Assembly: GCF_037976825.1 (NCBI RefSeq)
Contig: NZ_CP150269.1
Span: 5,407,501 to 5,471,500, forward strand
Reading direction: 5' to 3'
DNA length: 64,000 nt
Source: Paenibacillus sp. FSL K6-1330
GTDB lineage: Bacteria; Bacillota; Bacilli; Paenibacillales; Paenibacillaceae
Position numbers and translations under genes: made by a program. Positions 53,619-63,318 of this stretch are shown here, in pieces; within the stretch, counting starts at the first letter, position 1, and each line of letters begins with the position of its first letter. A model generated the notes under the pieces. The model did not search any database, was not told where the DNA came from, and saw only the letters and a list, made by a program, of their open reading frames with translations.

Positions 53619-56057
53619 CTACCAGGCCCGATAGTTAATTACTCGTTGATTAGATAACCTGCATTGAGCGATGGCCTTCTCTGCAGTGTTTAGGTCATTT
53701 CCCCAATAAACCGAATATCGAAACTCATAAAAACCTCCCAACGTCGCTTTGAAATTCGTCTCCCAGAAATTGTTCAATATCCATGAGTAAATCGCTCTAA
53801 CTTCGTTACGGTTCTGTTGACCTTGTAGCAACCGGTCCCCAAAAACAAGCGGGCCGAGCTGGACTAAAGGGGTATCCGGCATAGCGATAGCCAAGCCTTG
53901 CTCTTGGCCGATCCATCCCAATCCGTTTTGAATGCAATAGAAGTCAAGTCCTGTACCGGGAATTTGGTCAATCCCCGGCCGCATGAGCGCACCCGCTTTC
54001 TCTAGCCAAAGCTGGGCGTGTGGAAGGGAGAACGGCAGCGGAATATACACATTCTCCGGTTCCCAAACACTGTCTTTATGCAAGCGTATCGCCACATCCA
54101 CTCTTGGCTCATGGGCATACACCGTCAGCCGCACCACGTAATGGCTCATCCCGACCGATTCGTACTCCTGCTCTATTGTGATCCACAGCGGACCGCGTTC
54201 CACTTCAAGTGCATGAACAAGACGGCCTACGTGCCTCTGCACGTTCATTCCTTTCCGGTTCCGTCCCATTCTCGTACGTGTCTTGCGGATCAGACCATGG
54301 TCTTTCACCGGCGTCACTTCGTAGACAGGAGCAAAAGCTGAGTGCGGAGCCGTGATATCGATTAGATTGATCCCTGACCGTTTGTCAATCCATGAGACGA
54401 TGCCTTTCCCCGCTTCCCAGGAGATCAAGACATGTGCGCTCTCAACGGAGTTTTGGGTCACGCAGAAAGATTCATCTTCTGAGCGAAAATCGCGAATATC
54501 CTTCACTCGATCCGAGCCGGTTAAGGCAAAGCTTGAGGTCGTCTTCCCATTCTCGGCGGAATGGGGAACCAATCGGAACGTTCTTTCTTCCGCTGCCATC
54601 AGCGTGATCAGAATGGACACCTCTGTTCCCCGGCTGACCTGGCTTACTTGATGGACTATGACGACGTCAGTCCGACCTTCCTCCCTAACCTCAAAGCCGT
54701 TCCGAATCAACGGAAGCTCCCAATAATCCAAGTACATCCTTGCGATGACCCGGATATCGTGCTGGAACGGATTGATTACCTTGTAGCGCATTGACCGCCC
54801 GGGTGCGAGCATGGCTTCGCCCTTGGATTCCAATACGGCGTCAATAGCGGTATGGACAAGCCGGCTGGCATTGGCCGCATAGGCCTCCTTGCGGGCACCG
54901 AGCGATTGCACCATAGGATTCCAAGGCTCGGTAATAGAATGAGAATATCCCCAAGTATGCTCTGCATACAGAGTAAGCTGTTCCTCCATCTCCCTAACAG
55001 CTGCTTCGGGAATGATGCTGTTCACCGGATCAAGTTGAACGAGAAGTTGGAAATTGCGCTGTGCATCCCGGAATAGTTGAGTGTGTGCGGCAGTCGACGC
55101 AACACCGTCCGACCACCAATCTGGCCAGTCGCCGCGGTAGACGGGAATTTCAATATCCGTCTGCTGCCTAAGCTTTGCAAACAGGTCCGACAGAGTCGTC
55201 ATTTGAATCGTAACCACATCACCGTGGACCTCATTCCATTGATGGAACAAATCCATAATGGAGCCGTTAGGGGGAGCGTTGTCTACAATGATTCCGGAAA
55301 GTGCAACCGGAGCGAAATCGAAAGGATACCCTTCTTTCTCCAACTGGCTCAAATAGCGCATGATTCGAGCCTCCATCACCTCCCAGTGATTGTTCACGAT
55401 AGGCGGAGTATGAAACTCGTCACGAATGATATAGGAATGAAGCGCATTCAGGGCTAACCCCAGGTCATTGCCAAGGTTATAATGGTCGCCGTTCCACACA
55501 AGCAGCCGCTGGCCAGAAGGGGCTTCCCACCAAAACGGCGTCTGCTTTTGTCCAAGCGGAAACATGCCATGATGCGTATGGATGCAGGACAGTAGGTTAT
55601 GTATGCCTGCATCTAATAAGCATTGCGCAAACCCCCAACTGTATCCATTAATATCGGCCGTCATAGCTGAGTCCAGCGTAACGCCGATAGAATTGGCGTA
55701 ATTCGTGGAGCGCTTGATCATTCTGGCAAGCAGGTCTGCATCAATAAGTTCGGTCATATTCAAGTAAGTGCCGGACAATGAAATGTCCCCGGACCGGACG
55801 TAAGCTTGAAACACCTGCGCCTCATCGTCGGTTGCCTGCGCCAAAAACCGTTCCACGGGCCAAAACGTTTCACAAGTCCATTTAAAGCCTTCCCAATTGC
55901 TCTTCTCGCCTGACTTGATGCTGCTTAGGATTTGTAGGGCTTGCTTAATAAAATGAACGTGAAACCGTTCGATCTTCTCTTGACGTTCGGTGTAACCGAT
56001 ATCCGTATGGGAATGATGGATAATGTCTAATGTCCACTTTCGGGTTGGCTTCTTCAT
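53619..56057 (-). CDS. GH38-like (alpha-mannosidase fold) protein
   Basis: Large cytoplasmic protein of 812 residues with an N-terminal domain like GH38 alpha-mannosidases: zinc-site HSHTDIGYT (H17, D19) replaces the usual HxHxD motif, and the nucleophile region reads MTADINGYSWGFAQ (D136) where classical members have QIDPFGHS. The rest is a long beta-sandwich region with YVVRLTVYAHEPRVDVAIRL and FWETNFKATLGGFYEFRYSV. It resembles the GH38-related group sometimes labelled DUF5054. It is the last gene of the operon with a LplB/YtcP-type importer, so it should act on an imported oligosaccharide; the altered motif leaves the exact linkage open. Confidence 0.8.
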   Translation of the reverse strand: MKKPTRKWTLDIIHHSHTDIGYTERQEKIERFHVHFIKQALQILSSIKSGEKSNWEGFKWTCETFWPVERFLAQATDDEAQVFQAYVRSGDISLSGTYLNMTELIDADLLARMIKRSTNYANSIGVTLDSAMTADINGYSWGFAQCLLDAGIHNLLSCIHTHHGMFPLGQKQTPFWWEAPSGQRLLVWNGDHYNLGNDLGLALNALHSYIIRDEFHTPPIVNNHWEVMEARIMRYLSQLEKEGYPFDFAPVALSGIIVDNAPPNGSIMDLFHQWNEVHGDVVTIQMTTLSDLFAKLRQQTDIEIPVYRGDWPDWWSDGVASTAAHTQLFRDAQRNFQLLVQLDPVNSIIPEAAVREMEEQLTLYAEHTWGYSHSITEPWNPMVQSLGARKEAYAANASRLVHTAIDAVLESKGEAMLAPGRSMRYKVINPFQHDIRVIARMYLDYWELPLIRNGFEVREEGRTDVVIVHQVSQVSRGTEVSILITLMAAEERTFRLVPHSAENGKTTSSFALTGSDRVKDIRDFRSEDESFCVTQNSVESAHVLISWEAGKGIVSWIDKRSGINLIDITAPHSAFAPVYEVTPVKDHGLIRKTRTRMGRNRKGMNVQRHVGRLVHALEVERGPLWITIEQEYESVGMSHYVVRLTVYAHEPRVDVAIRLHKDSVWEPENVYIPLPFSLPHAQLWLEKAGALMRPGIDQIPGTGLDFYCIQNGLGWIGQEQGLAIAMPDTPLVQLGPLVFGDRLLQGQQNRNEVRAIYSWILNNFWETNFKATLGGFYEFRYSVYWGNDLNTAEKAIAQCRLSNQRVINYRAW

Positions 56058-56078
56058 ATGCGGTTTCGAGCTCCCTCC

Positions 56079-56963
56079 CTATTCCTTCACGCTTCCCATT
56101 ACCAGGCCGGTCATGAAATATTTTTGCAAAAACGGATAGACAGCCATGATCGGCAATGCGCCTATAAAGATTTGCGCCGCACGTGTAGTCCGATCCGAAA
56201 TCTCCGACAAGGTTTTAACATCCTCTGCGCGCATGTTAGCGAAATCCTGTTGAATGATAGCAGTCTGCAAATACGTGGCGAGTGGGTAATCACTTGGCGA
56301 GTTCACGAGCATAAGACCATCGAACCAGGAATTCCAGTGCCCGACGATTGTAAACAGCGAGACCGTCGCAATGGCGGGCATGGACAGCGGGAGATATATT
56401 TTCCACAGCGTTATCCAATGACTTCCTCCATCCATGAAGCTCGATTCCTCTAGCTCCTTGGGCAGTCCCCGAAAAAAATTGAGCAGCAGAATGACGTTAA
56501 ACACGGTCACCGCCCCCGGAATGACTAGTGCCCAAATTGTATCCATTAAATGGGTGTATTTGATCGTCAAGTACCATGGAATTAAACCGCCGCTGAATAA
56601 GATCGTTATTACAAAATACCAGGCATAAAAGGTCCTCATCCGAAAATCCTTCGCTTCTTTGGAAAGCGCGTAACCCAGCGTTACGGTTAAAAACATACTA
56701 ATACCAGTACCCAATATTACCCGCTGAATGGAAATCAGGAATGACCCCAGAAAATCTTTCTTCTTCAAAATAAATTCATAAGATTTCAGTGAGAATTCGA
56801 CCGGCCATAGCTTGACTAGCCCTGCCGCTGCAGCGCTGCTGGAGCTGAATGAGACGGCAATGACCTGGATGACTGGAAGGATGCAGAGCAATGAGAGCGC
56901 GATCAAAAATATAAGATTGCAAATATTGAATAGGCTCCGCGTTACGGAGGCGTGTTGAATCAT
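56079..56963 (-). CDS. ABC sugar permease (YtcP-like)
   Basis: Membrane subunit of the GH38-linked importer: six hydrophobic segments, the EAA loop LEESSFMDGGSHWITLWKIY and the typical C-terminus PFLQKYFMTGLVMGSVKE. AGGGGGGG precedes the ATG at 56963. 21 bp separate it from each neighbour, so all are co-transcribed. Confidence 0.93.
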   Translation of the reverse strand: MIQHASVTRSLFNICNLIFLIALSLLCILPVIQVIAVSFSSSSAAAAGLVKLWPVEFSLKSYEFILKKKDFLGSFLISIQRVILGTGISMFLTVTLGYALSKEAKDFRMRTFYAWYFVITILFSGGLIPWYLTIKYTHLMDTIWALVIPGAVTVFNVILLLNFFRGLPKELEESSFMDGGSHWITLWKIYLPLSMPAIATVSLFTIVGHWNSWFDGLMLVNSPSDYPLATYLQTAIIQQDFANMRAEDVKTLSEISDRTTRAAQIFIGALPIMAVYPFLQKYFMTGLVMGSVKE

Positions 56964-56984
56964 TGTGTTCCCCCCCTATTCCAG

Positions 56985-57884
56985 TTAAAAAATTCGGTAA
57001 TTCGCAAACCGGTACGCCAGCCAATAAGACACCGAGATCAGCAAAAAAGAAACGAACGATTTCAGTAATCCAATAGCAGTTGCCGGACCATATTGGGCAT
57101 CTGAGACACCGATGCGGTAAATCAATGTATCCAGAATATCTCCGCTTTCGTAGACTTGAGGACTGTATAAGTTAAACACTTGGTCGAAGCCTGCATTCAA
57201 CACGTTGCCTAGGCTTAGCGTGGCCATTAGCACAACAATCGGGATCATCCCCGGCAGCGTAATATAGAGGGTTTGCTTCCAGCGGTTTGCGCCATCTATA
57301 GTGGCCGCTTCATAAAGAGATGGATTAATGCTTGTCAGCGCGGCCAGGTATACGATTGTGTTGAAACCGAATTCCTTCCACGTATCCGTCAGCACGAGCG
57401 TGATGGGAAACCATCGGTTATCACCGAGGAAGTATATAGGTTGGATGCCGAACCATCCAAGAACTTGATTGACGATGCCGTGCTGTAGAGAGAGGACATC
57501 GATGAGGATGCCGGCAAGAATGACCCACGATAGGAAATAAGGAAAATAGATTAAAGTTTGAATGCTGCGCTTCACAATCGTCTTACGGATTTCATTCAAA
57601 AGCAGAGCGATGATGATCGGTACGATATTGCCCATTATAATTTTCATCGTAGCAATGTAGACGGTATTCCAGATAATGCGGTATGTGTTCGGCATTTCCA
57701 GGACGTATTCCAGATTAGAGAGCCCTGTCCACTCCGAGCCCATAAATCCTTTGATCGGTTTGAAATCCTGAAATGCAATAACGTTGCCAAACATAGGAAT
57801 ATAGCAATAGATCAATACAATAACTAAGCTGGGAAATACCAGTATATGCAAAGGTAACTCGCGGCGCCATTTGCCCGTTTTCAT
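56985..57884 (-). CDS. ABC sugar permease (LplB-like)
   Basis: Partner permease with LPLHILVFPSLVIVLIYCYI at the first membrane segment and the EAA loop LYEAATIDGANRWKQTLYIT. 299 residues. GGTGGG precedes the ATG. It lies 86 bp after the binding protein gene; no ATPase is encoded nearby, as in the other two importers of this window. Confidence 0.93.
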   Translation of the reverse strand: MKTGKWRRELPLHILVFPSLVIVLIYCYIPMFGNVIAFQDFKPIKGFMGSEWTGLSNLEYVLEMPNTYRIIWNTVYIATMKIIMGNIVPIIIALLLNEIRKTIVKRSIQTLIYFPYFLSWVILAGILIDVLSLQHGIVNQVLGWFGIQPIYFLGDNRWFPITLVLTDTWKEFGFNTIVYLAALTSINPSLYEAATIDGANRWKQTLYITLPGMIPIVVLMATLSLGNVLNAGFDQVFNLYSPQVYESGDILDTLIYRIGVSDAQYGPATAIGLLKSFVSFLLISVSYWLAYRFANYRIF

Positions 57885-57970
57885 CTGTCATCCCACCGTC
57901 CGGTTGTATAATAAAGATAAGGGAAGAGAAGTTGAAGATCATCTTTTCCCTTTCTTTTTTGGTCCTTTAA

Positions 57971-59686
57971 TTATTTGGAGGTTGAAGCCCACTCGTTTAC
58001 TTCTTTCGTAATTTGGTCGCCGCCGGATTTTTTCCAGTTTTCCACGAATTTATCGAATTCGTCCAACGGTGCGCCAACGATAATCTTGGTGATCATTTCT
58101 TTCTCCAGATTTAAGAGCGTCAACCATTTCAGCGTCATCGTCTGCGTCTGTAGGCTAGAGCGATATTCATTGGTATACAACAGATCTTTCTCTTTGTAAT
58201 AATTCAGAACGGCGAATGAAGAGTCTGTCGGACCTGCTTGCCGAACCGTCGACCACTTCGTCTGATCTCCGTTCTTGAACGCTTGATAAGCTTCGTAGTC
58301 CGCTTTTTGCTCACCGTTTAGTGCTGACGGATCATTGGATGCTACTGCTTTTTTTAATGCCTCGTAACGTCCGGGAACATCCTTATCGGGTGGGAAGCCA
58401 TAGACGAACGGCCACTTGAACGCTTCCAGCCGTTCCTTCGTCACCGGGTCCTTCGTCACGCTCCATTTGTCCCAATCGCCCGTTTTTCCGTAAAACTTCT
58501 CGAAGTTCGCGTTAAACATCTTGACTATAACTTCAGGATGCTTGAAATTTTTCTTCACAACATAGTAGGTACCGATAGGGAAGCCTACGGTTGGCCGAGC
58601 CGGTTTATTATCGATAGAAGGGATTGGATACGCTTTCCAGTCCATATTCGGATTCAGCTTGCGCGCATCATCGAATGGATAAAAAGGATTGGAGTTCGCC
58701 CCGAACGTAATGCCTAATTTATTCTGTCCGAGCAGTTCCGCCTCCTTGGCCGCGTCCTTCGCTCCGAATTCCTTATCGATTAATCCGGATTTGTACAGCT
58801 CCTGCAGCTTCGCAAGGGCCGGCTTCATCTCTTTCTGGATGCCCCCGTATGTCAGTTGGCCGGCAGCGTCCTTGATCCACATACCGTTCGGATAAGCGTG
58901 ATACCCGTTAAAGAAGCTCAGCAGATCGGCGAAGCTGTCATAGATGTTTTTGTTCGCGGCCAATCCGACTACGCCTTCGCCGCCATCGCCATTCGGATCC
59001 TTGGTAGCAAAGGCTTCCATGATGGCGAACAAATCCTGCATCGTTTTGGGCTCAGGCAGATTGAGCTTCTTCATCCAGTCCGAACGAATCCATAGTACAT
59101 TGGCGTTGGTAATGTTTCCGTTAAACCCGGGAATCGCCAGAAGTTTTCCATTGATCGTAGCCGAATTCATCGCCATACCGCCATCCTGCTTGGCCACATC
59201 CTTCAAGTAGGGGGATGCGTAATTCTCGAACACTTCTGTAAGATCGGCTAACTGTCCGTCCTCCGCCAGCTGCTTAAACTGCTTGGAGTTCACGGCCACA
59301 ATATCCGGCAGCTCTCCGGAAGCGATCATGAGGTTCAACTTCTTGTTGTATGCGCTTTCATTTCCGCCAGAGCTGTCTGCAACCCAATCATAGATCAGGT
59401 TGATGCCGAACTCGTCCTTGTAAGTCCTTGTCCAGAGGTTATTACCGATATCCTCTCCCTGCGGGAATTTATAACTTCCATTAATCCCACGTACCGCATG
59501 GACATCAATAGGTGTCTCGTATTTCCCCAATGGACCACCAGCATCTACCGTCGTCTGTGTGTTCTTGCCGCCGGCAGGGGACGGACTGTTTGCTCCTTGA
59601 TTGCCTGAATTGCTGCATCCCGTAGTTAGCAGGGCGGCACTCATGAAGCAAGCCATAGCCGTAGATACAACCTTTCGTCTGTTCAA
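57971..59686 (-). CDS. Oligosaccharide-binding lipoprotein (LipO-like)
   Basis: Extracellular binding protein of 571 residues. The signal sequence ends in the lipobox LLTTGC (Cys about 24), followed by an Asn/Ser/Gly-rich linker. Mature features: GKYETPIDVHAVRGINGSYK, DEFGINLIYDWVADSSGGNE, ELPDIVAVNSKQFKQL and GAPLDEFDKFVENWKKSGGD. The start is TTG at 59686 with GAGGGGG upstream. A TATAAT (59740-59735) without a good -35 box lies before it, which fits activation by the AraC-type response regulator encoded just upstream. Confidence 0.92.
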   Translation of the reverse strand: MNRRKVVSTAMACFMSAALLTTGCSNSGNQGANSPSPAGGKNTQTTVDAGGPLGKYETPIDVHAVRGINGSYKFPQGEDIGNNLWTRTYKDEFGINLIYDWVADSSGGNESAYNKKLNLMIASGELPDIVAVNSKQFKQLAEDGQLADLTEVFENYASPYLKDVAKQDGGMAMNSATINGKLLAIPGFNGNITNANVLWIRSDWMKKLNLPEPKTMQDLFAIMEAFATKDPNGDGGEGVVGLAANKNIYDSFADLLSFFNGYHAYPNGMWIKDAAGQLTYGGIQKEMKPALAKLQELYKSGLIDKEFGAKDAAKEAELLGQNKLGITFGANSNPFYPFDDARKLNPNMDWKAYPIPSIDNKPARPTVGFPIGTYYVVKKNFKHPEVIVKMFNANFEKFYGKTGDWDKWSVTKDPVTKERLEAFKWPFVYGFPPDKDVPGRYEALKKAVASNDPSALNGEQKADYEAYQAFKNGDQTKWSTVRQAGPTDSSFAVLNYYKEKDLLYTNEYRSSLQTQTMTLKWLTLLNLEKEMITKIIVGAPLDEFDKFVENWKKSGGDQITKEVNEWASTSK

Positions 59687-59795
59687 ACCAACTTCCCCCT
59701 CATCGTATAGTGTTGTATTACTCCCTTCCTCTGTATTATAGAAGGATGGTTTGTGCGCTATCTACTGACGCATCTATACTTGTTGTGACCAAAAT

Positions 59796-61430
59796 TTACT
59801 TCTGCAGTTCGCGATATTCCTGCGGAGTCAGGTTAGTGATCGATTTAAAGAACCGGTAAAAGGATCGTTCGGACAAGAACCCGACACGTTCCGAAATATC
59901 GCTCATCCGAATGCCGGGATTTCTAAGGAGCTCCTTTGACTTCTGCAGCCTGACTTGTTTGATCGTCTCTGTAAGCGACTCCCCTGTATGATGCTTGTAT
60001 AATCTTGATAAGTACGATGGGTTGAGCGATACAATATCGCTTAAACGAGTTAAGGAAAGGTCTCCGTTCAAATACTCGTGTATATATTTCTTAATCTTCG
60101 TGATGACGTCGTTCTCGGAGTTCGTATGTCCCTCAGATCGATGATTAATAATCAATTCCGCTAATTCTCGTAAATAATCAAACGCCGAGCGCCATGTCTT
60201 ATGGGCTTGCATCTTCGTCAGCTTATCCAGGTCCATCTGTTCGGCTGCCAGGCGGAGGACAGAGCTGTAATTCAAAATGGACATGTAGATCACGACTAAC
60301 GTATAGTACCACTCCGTTCTGGCTTTCTCGGTCTGCTCATCCTCTGCAGCAAGCAGCGCGGTTATCCCATCAAATGCAGCCAAGTAGGCTTCACGCCGTC
60401 CGGCTTCCAAATCATTTTTTAAATCGATCCACAAATGGGTCTGTAAGGGACTTTTTACTGATTCGAGTCGGCCGTGATCCGTACCATAGGCTTGGTCGGT
60501 CAATAATAGCTCTTGACCCAAGCCAAGCCCATATCCGAATAAGCGTTTAATCGCTATAAAGCGGAGAGGCAGTTCCTCCCACTCGCAAGGCTTGCTGGCT
60601 ACTATAATGGAGAGTTTGATCTTGAGTAATTGCCTGCTCGTATGTTGGATTTGCTCCAATGTACCTTGGACTAACCTAAGGACTTGATCCCACGAATCTT
60701 CAGCATCCGATTTCGGTTGAATGAACCAAACCATGCGGAAGCGTTCGTAATCTGTGAAAGCGACACGCGCCGAAACACCTAGCAATTCTTCTGAAATATT
60801 TTGCACCGCATATAGGATCAAGGCCCGGTCGAATGTGCTTAGGCCCTCCTGCCATTCATCTACGCGGCCTACAACTAAAAGAACGGGTTTGGTAGAGTGG
60901 AGTGAAATGGACAGCTGAGTAAACTGATTGTGAAGGTTGCCGAGCGCATAAGATTCTCCTTGAAGAATATCGCGGAGGTATTCTTTCTGAATATAAGGCA
61001 GCGCCCGCTGCAGCAAAAGCGTTGTTTTCTGAAGCGTGCTATGCATGTCCATCTCTTCGTCCAGCTTCGCGATTGCTTTCTTGATGGATCTGATAATGGT
61101 TTCGTCGGTCTCCGTTTTAAGCACGTAATCGAACGATCCGTTTCGCATCGCTTCGTGGATATAGGTAAATTCGTTATAGCCTGTCAGGAAAATGATCTTG
61201 CAACGTGGCCAAAGCTCTATAATTTGCTGCTGCAGTTGGAGTCCGGTTAATCCAGGCATCTGAATATCAGACAGCACAATGTCAATCTTCCTTCGCTCGA
61301 GCCAATCGATCGCCTCTAACACATTGTAGGCACAATACACCTCCAGCTCCATGTCTGTTTGCTCTTGAAACAGATCGGCCATCCCGTCCACAATCACATC
61401 TTCGTCGTCAATGATCAACAATCGATACAT
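59796..61430 (-). CDS. Response regulator with AraC output (YesN-like)
   Basis: Probable activator of the downstream importer operon. Receiver domain: DDED at 8-11, phospho-acceptor D55 in IVLSDIQMPGLTG, Lys in YVLKTETDETI; C-terminal AraC domain with LSLTRLSDIVSLNPSYLSRL and IRMSDISERVGFLSERSFYR. ATG 61430 with GGGAGGTG upstream gives 544 residues; a longer frame from 61508 lies wholly within the kinase gene. Its start overlaps the end of the kinase gene by 23 bp, so translation is coupled. Confidence 0.93.
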   Translation of the reverse strand: MYRLLIIDDEDVIVDGMADLFQEQTDMELEVYCAYNVLEAIDWLERRKIDIVLSDIQMPGLTGLQLQQQIIELWPRCKIIFLTGYNEFTYIHEAMRNGSFDYVLKTETDETIIRSIKKAIAKLDEEMDMHSTLQKTTLLLQRALPYIQKEYLRDILQGESYALGNLHNQFTQLSISLHSTKPVLLVVGRVDEWQEGLSTFDRALILYAVQNISEELLGVSARVAFTDYERFRMVWFIQPKSDAEDSWDQVLRLVQGTLEQIQHTSRQLLKIKLSIIVASKPCEWEELPLRFIAIKRLFGYGLGLGQELLLTDQAYGTDHGRLESVKSPLQTHLWIDLKNDLEAGRREAYLAAFDGITALLAAEDEQTEKARTEWYYTLVVIYMSILNYSSVLRLAAEQMDLDKLTKMQAHKTWRSAFDYLRELAELIINHRSEGHTNSENDVITKIKKYIHEYLNGDLSLTRLSDIVSLNPSYLSRLYKHHTGESLTETIKQVRLQKSKELLRNPGIRMSDISERVGFLSERSFYRFFKSITNLTPQEYRELQK

Positions 61431-63177
61431 TCGGCACCTCCCTGATCGGAATGCATATCTCGGTTCGCAACCCGCCAAGGGAGCTGCGCTTAACAAGGAC
61501 GCCGGCATCGGTCCCGAACTTCAATTGCAGACGCCGGTGCACATTGATTAATCCCGTCGTTTCCATATGTTCATTATGAGAATTCAGTTTGGCTTCAAGC
61601 ATACTCAATTGCTCGTCAGTCAATTCTTCTCCGTTGTCCTCAACGGCAATACAAATCAGTTCCATCTTTACTTCAAAAGAAACTCGGATGATTCCGTCCG
61701 TAATCTTGTTCTGCAGTCCGTACTGGTAGGCGTTCTCCAGAAGAGGCTGAATGATAAGCCTTGGTACATTCAAAGAAGCATACGTGCACGGCTTATCGAA
61801 AAAATCGGTCCGCAGTCTCTTGCGGAAACGGACCATCTGGATTTCCGCATAGTTACGGGCGTGCAGCCACTCCGCTTCCAGCGTTACCTCATCATCCGCA
61901 TTTCTCGTAATATATTGAAAATAATTTCCCAGGTGTTCAACAAAGCTAATTGCGCTTTTATTGTCACCCGCCGCTATCATGCGCTTCAGGACAAAAAAGC
62001 TGTTGTATAAGAAGTGCGGATTGATTTGCGACTGCAGCTGCTTCAGCTCCGCGCGCTGGCTATGAATTTTTTGTTCGTACACTTCCTGAATCAACGTATT
62101 CAGTCGGCTGATCATAGCATTGAACTGCCGATACAGGTAACCGAATTCAAAGGCCGTCTTGTAGGGGATCGAAATGTCCATATTACCGCTCTCCACGCGG
62201 CGAAAAGCGGATACAAGGGAACGCAGAGGTTTATGGATCATCCGATAAATCCAATAAGAGAAGAAGATGATTACTGTTATTGATAATACGGACAGCACTA
62301 ACAGCATCACGAAATAATGACTAAGGGGATCGAGAATTTGTTTCTCCGGCACATACACGAGCAGGGTTGCATCCAGCATCTCGGATGGTTCGTACGTGAC
62401 AAGGTAGAACCGATTGTCAATCTTGAGACGTTCGCTTCCCGCTTTATGATCGCCCGATTTATTCTCCCATTGTTTCTTCAAGGTTTGAATAAGCGCAGCC
62501 TCTCGGGCTTCTTGGGAGGAAGCGATATGCCAATCTTGCTCTCTCGCAAATAACACGGCCCCCCCTTCCGCTGTATTGGGGATTTGCTTAAGTACGTCTC
62601 TCAGGCTTTTTAAAGAAATCTCAACCTTAATGACCGAAGTCGGCGCTTGCGCAGCGGTAAGTCCTAAGGGGAATAAGCTGCCCATGAAGAGACGGTCGTT
62701 CAGCATGGTAAAAGGCGACAGTGTTTTATATTGCACAGAGCGAATTTCGCTTATTTCCTTAGCCGTCATGGCTGCCTCGTCATAGCCGCTCCCATGAATC
62801 GTAATTTCCATCGAGGGGATGTACAACTTCGAACTTGAAATATACTGGCTAGAATTATTCAAGAGAAAAAGCTTGCTCTCCAACCTATTCAACATATTAA
62901 ACCGTTCAAAGGTGGGAATGTTCGGGTACAAATTGCTTAAAGTGGATAAGTCGCCGTCATTAATGAAATCCCGCATGGATTTGGTCACCCGGCTCAACTC
63001 GGCTTCATACGAGGATAGGTAGAAATGAACCCGGGATTGCATCGAATTCGTAATTTCCTGGCGGACGCTTGCCGCACCTGACATGTTGATGTATAGACTT
63101 AAGGTATACATTGGAATAATCGACAATAAAAAGGTTAATACCAAGTTGAGATATATAGATGATTTCCGCAGCCGCAC
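61408..63177 (-). CDS. Sensor histidine kinase (YesM-like)
   Basis: Membrane kinase of 589 residues paired with the overlapping regulator. Membrane segment at about 9-29 (YLNLVLTFLLSIIPMYTLSL), extracellular sensor to about 280, second membrane segment (YFVMLLVLSVLSITVIIFFS), HAMP, phospho-acceptor His in QSQINPHFLYNSFF, N-box RLIIQPLLENAYQYGL, and IAVEDNGEELT where the usual GxG after DNG is altered. The start is GTG at 63177 after GGGGGTAGGG. First gene of the two-component/importer/GH38 block. Confidence 0.92.
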   Translation of the reverse strand: MRLRKSSIYLNLVLTFLLSIIPMYTLSLYINMSGAASVRQEITNSMQSRVHFYLSSYEAELSRVTKSMRDFINDGDLSTLSNLYPNIPTFERFNMLNRLESKLFLLNNSSQYISSSKLYIPSMEITIHGSGYDEAAMTAKEISEIRSVQYKTLSPFTMLNDRLFMGSLFPLGLTAAQAPTSVIKVEISLKSLRDVLKQIPNTAEGGAVLFAREQDWHIASSQEAREAALIQTLKKQWENKSGDHKAGSERLKIDNRFYLVTYEPSEMLDATLLVYVPEKQILDPLSHYFVMLLVLSVLSITVIIFFSYWIYRMIHKPLRSLVSAFRRVESGNMDISIPYKTAFEFGYLYRQFNAMISRLNTLIQEVYEQKIHSQRAELKQLQSQINPHFLYNSFFVLKRMIAAGDNKSAISFVEHLGNYFQYITRNADDEVTLEAEWLHARNYAEIQMVRFRKRLRTDFFDKPCTYASLNVPRLIIQPLLENAYQYGLQNKITDGIIRVSFEVKMELICIAVEDNGEELTDEQLSMLEAKLNSHNEHMETTGLINVHRRLQLKFGTDAGVLVKRSSLGGLRTEICIPIREVPNVSIVDH

Positions 63178-63210
63178 TTGTTTCCCTACCCCCTAGTATC
63201 CCATGAAAGA

Positions 63211-63248
63211 AATAAAGCAACCGACGGAATTCCGTAAGCTGCTTTATT
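63211..63248 (-). terminator. Terminator after the peptidase gene
   Basis: AATAAAGCA...CGGAA pairs with TTCCG...TGCTTTATT; on the minus strand it is followed by TCTTTC. It lies 70 bp past the stop at 63319. Confidence 0.6.
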
Positions 63249-63318
63249 AACCCATTATAAGTCTAACTGACACATCTCCCGCTTATTTCCCATTTTTGAT
63301 TACTGACAGGTTCTTTCT

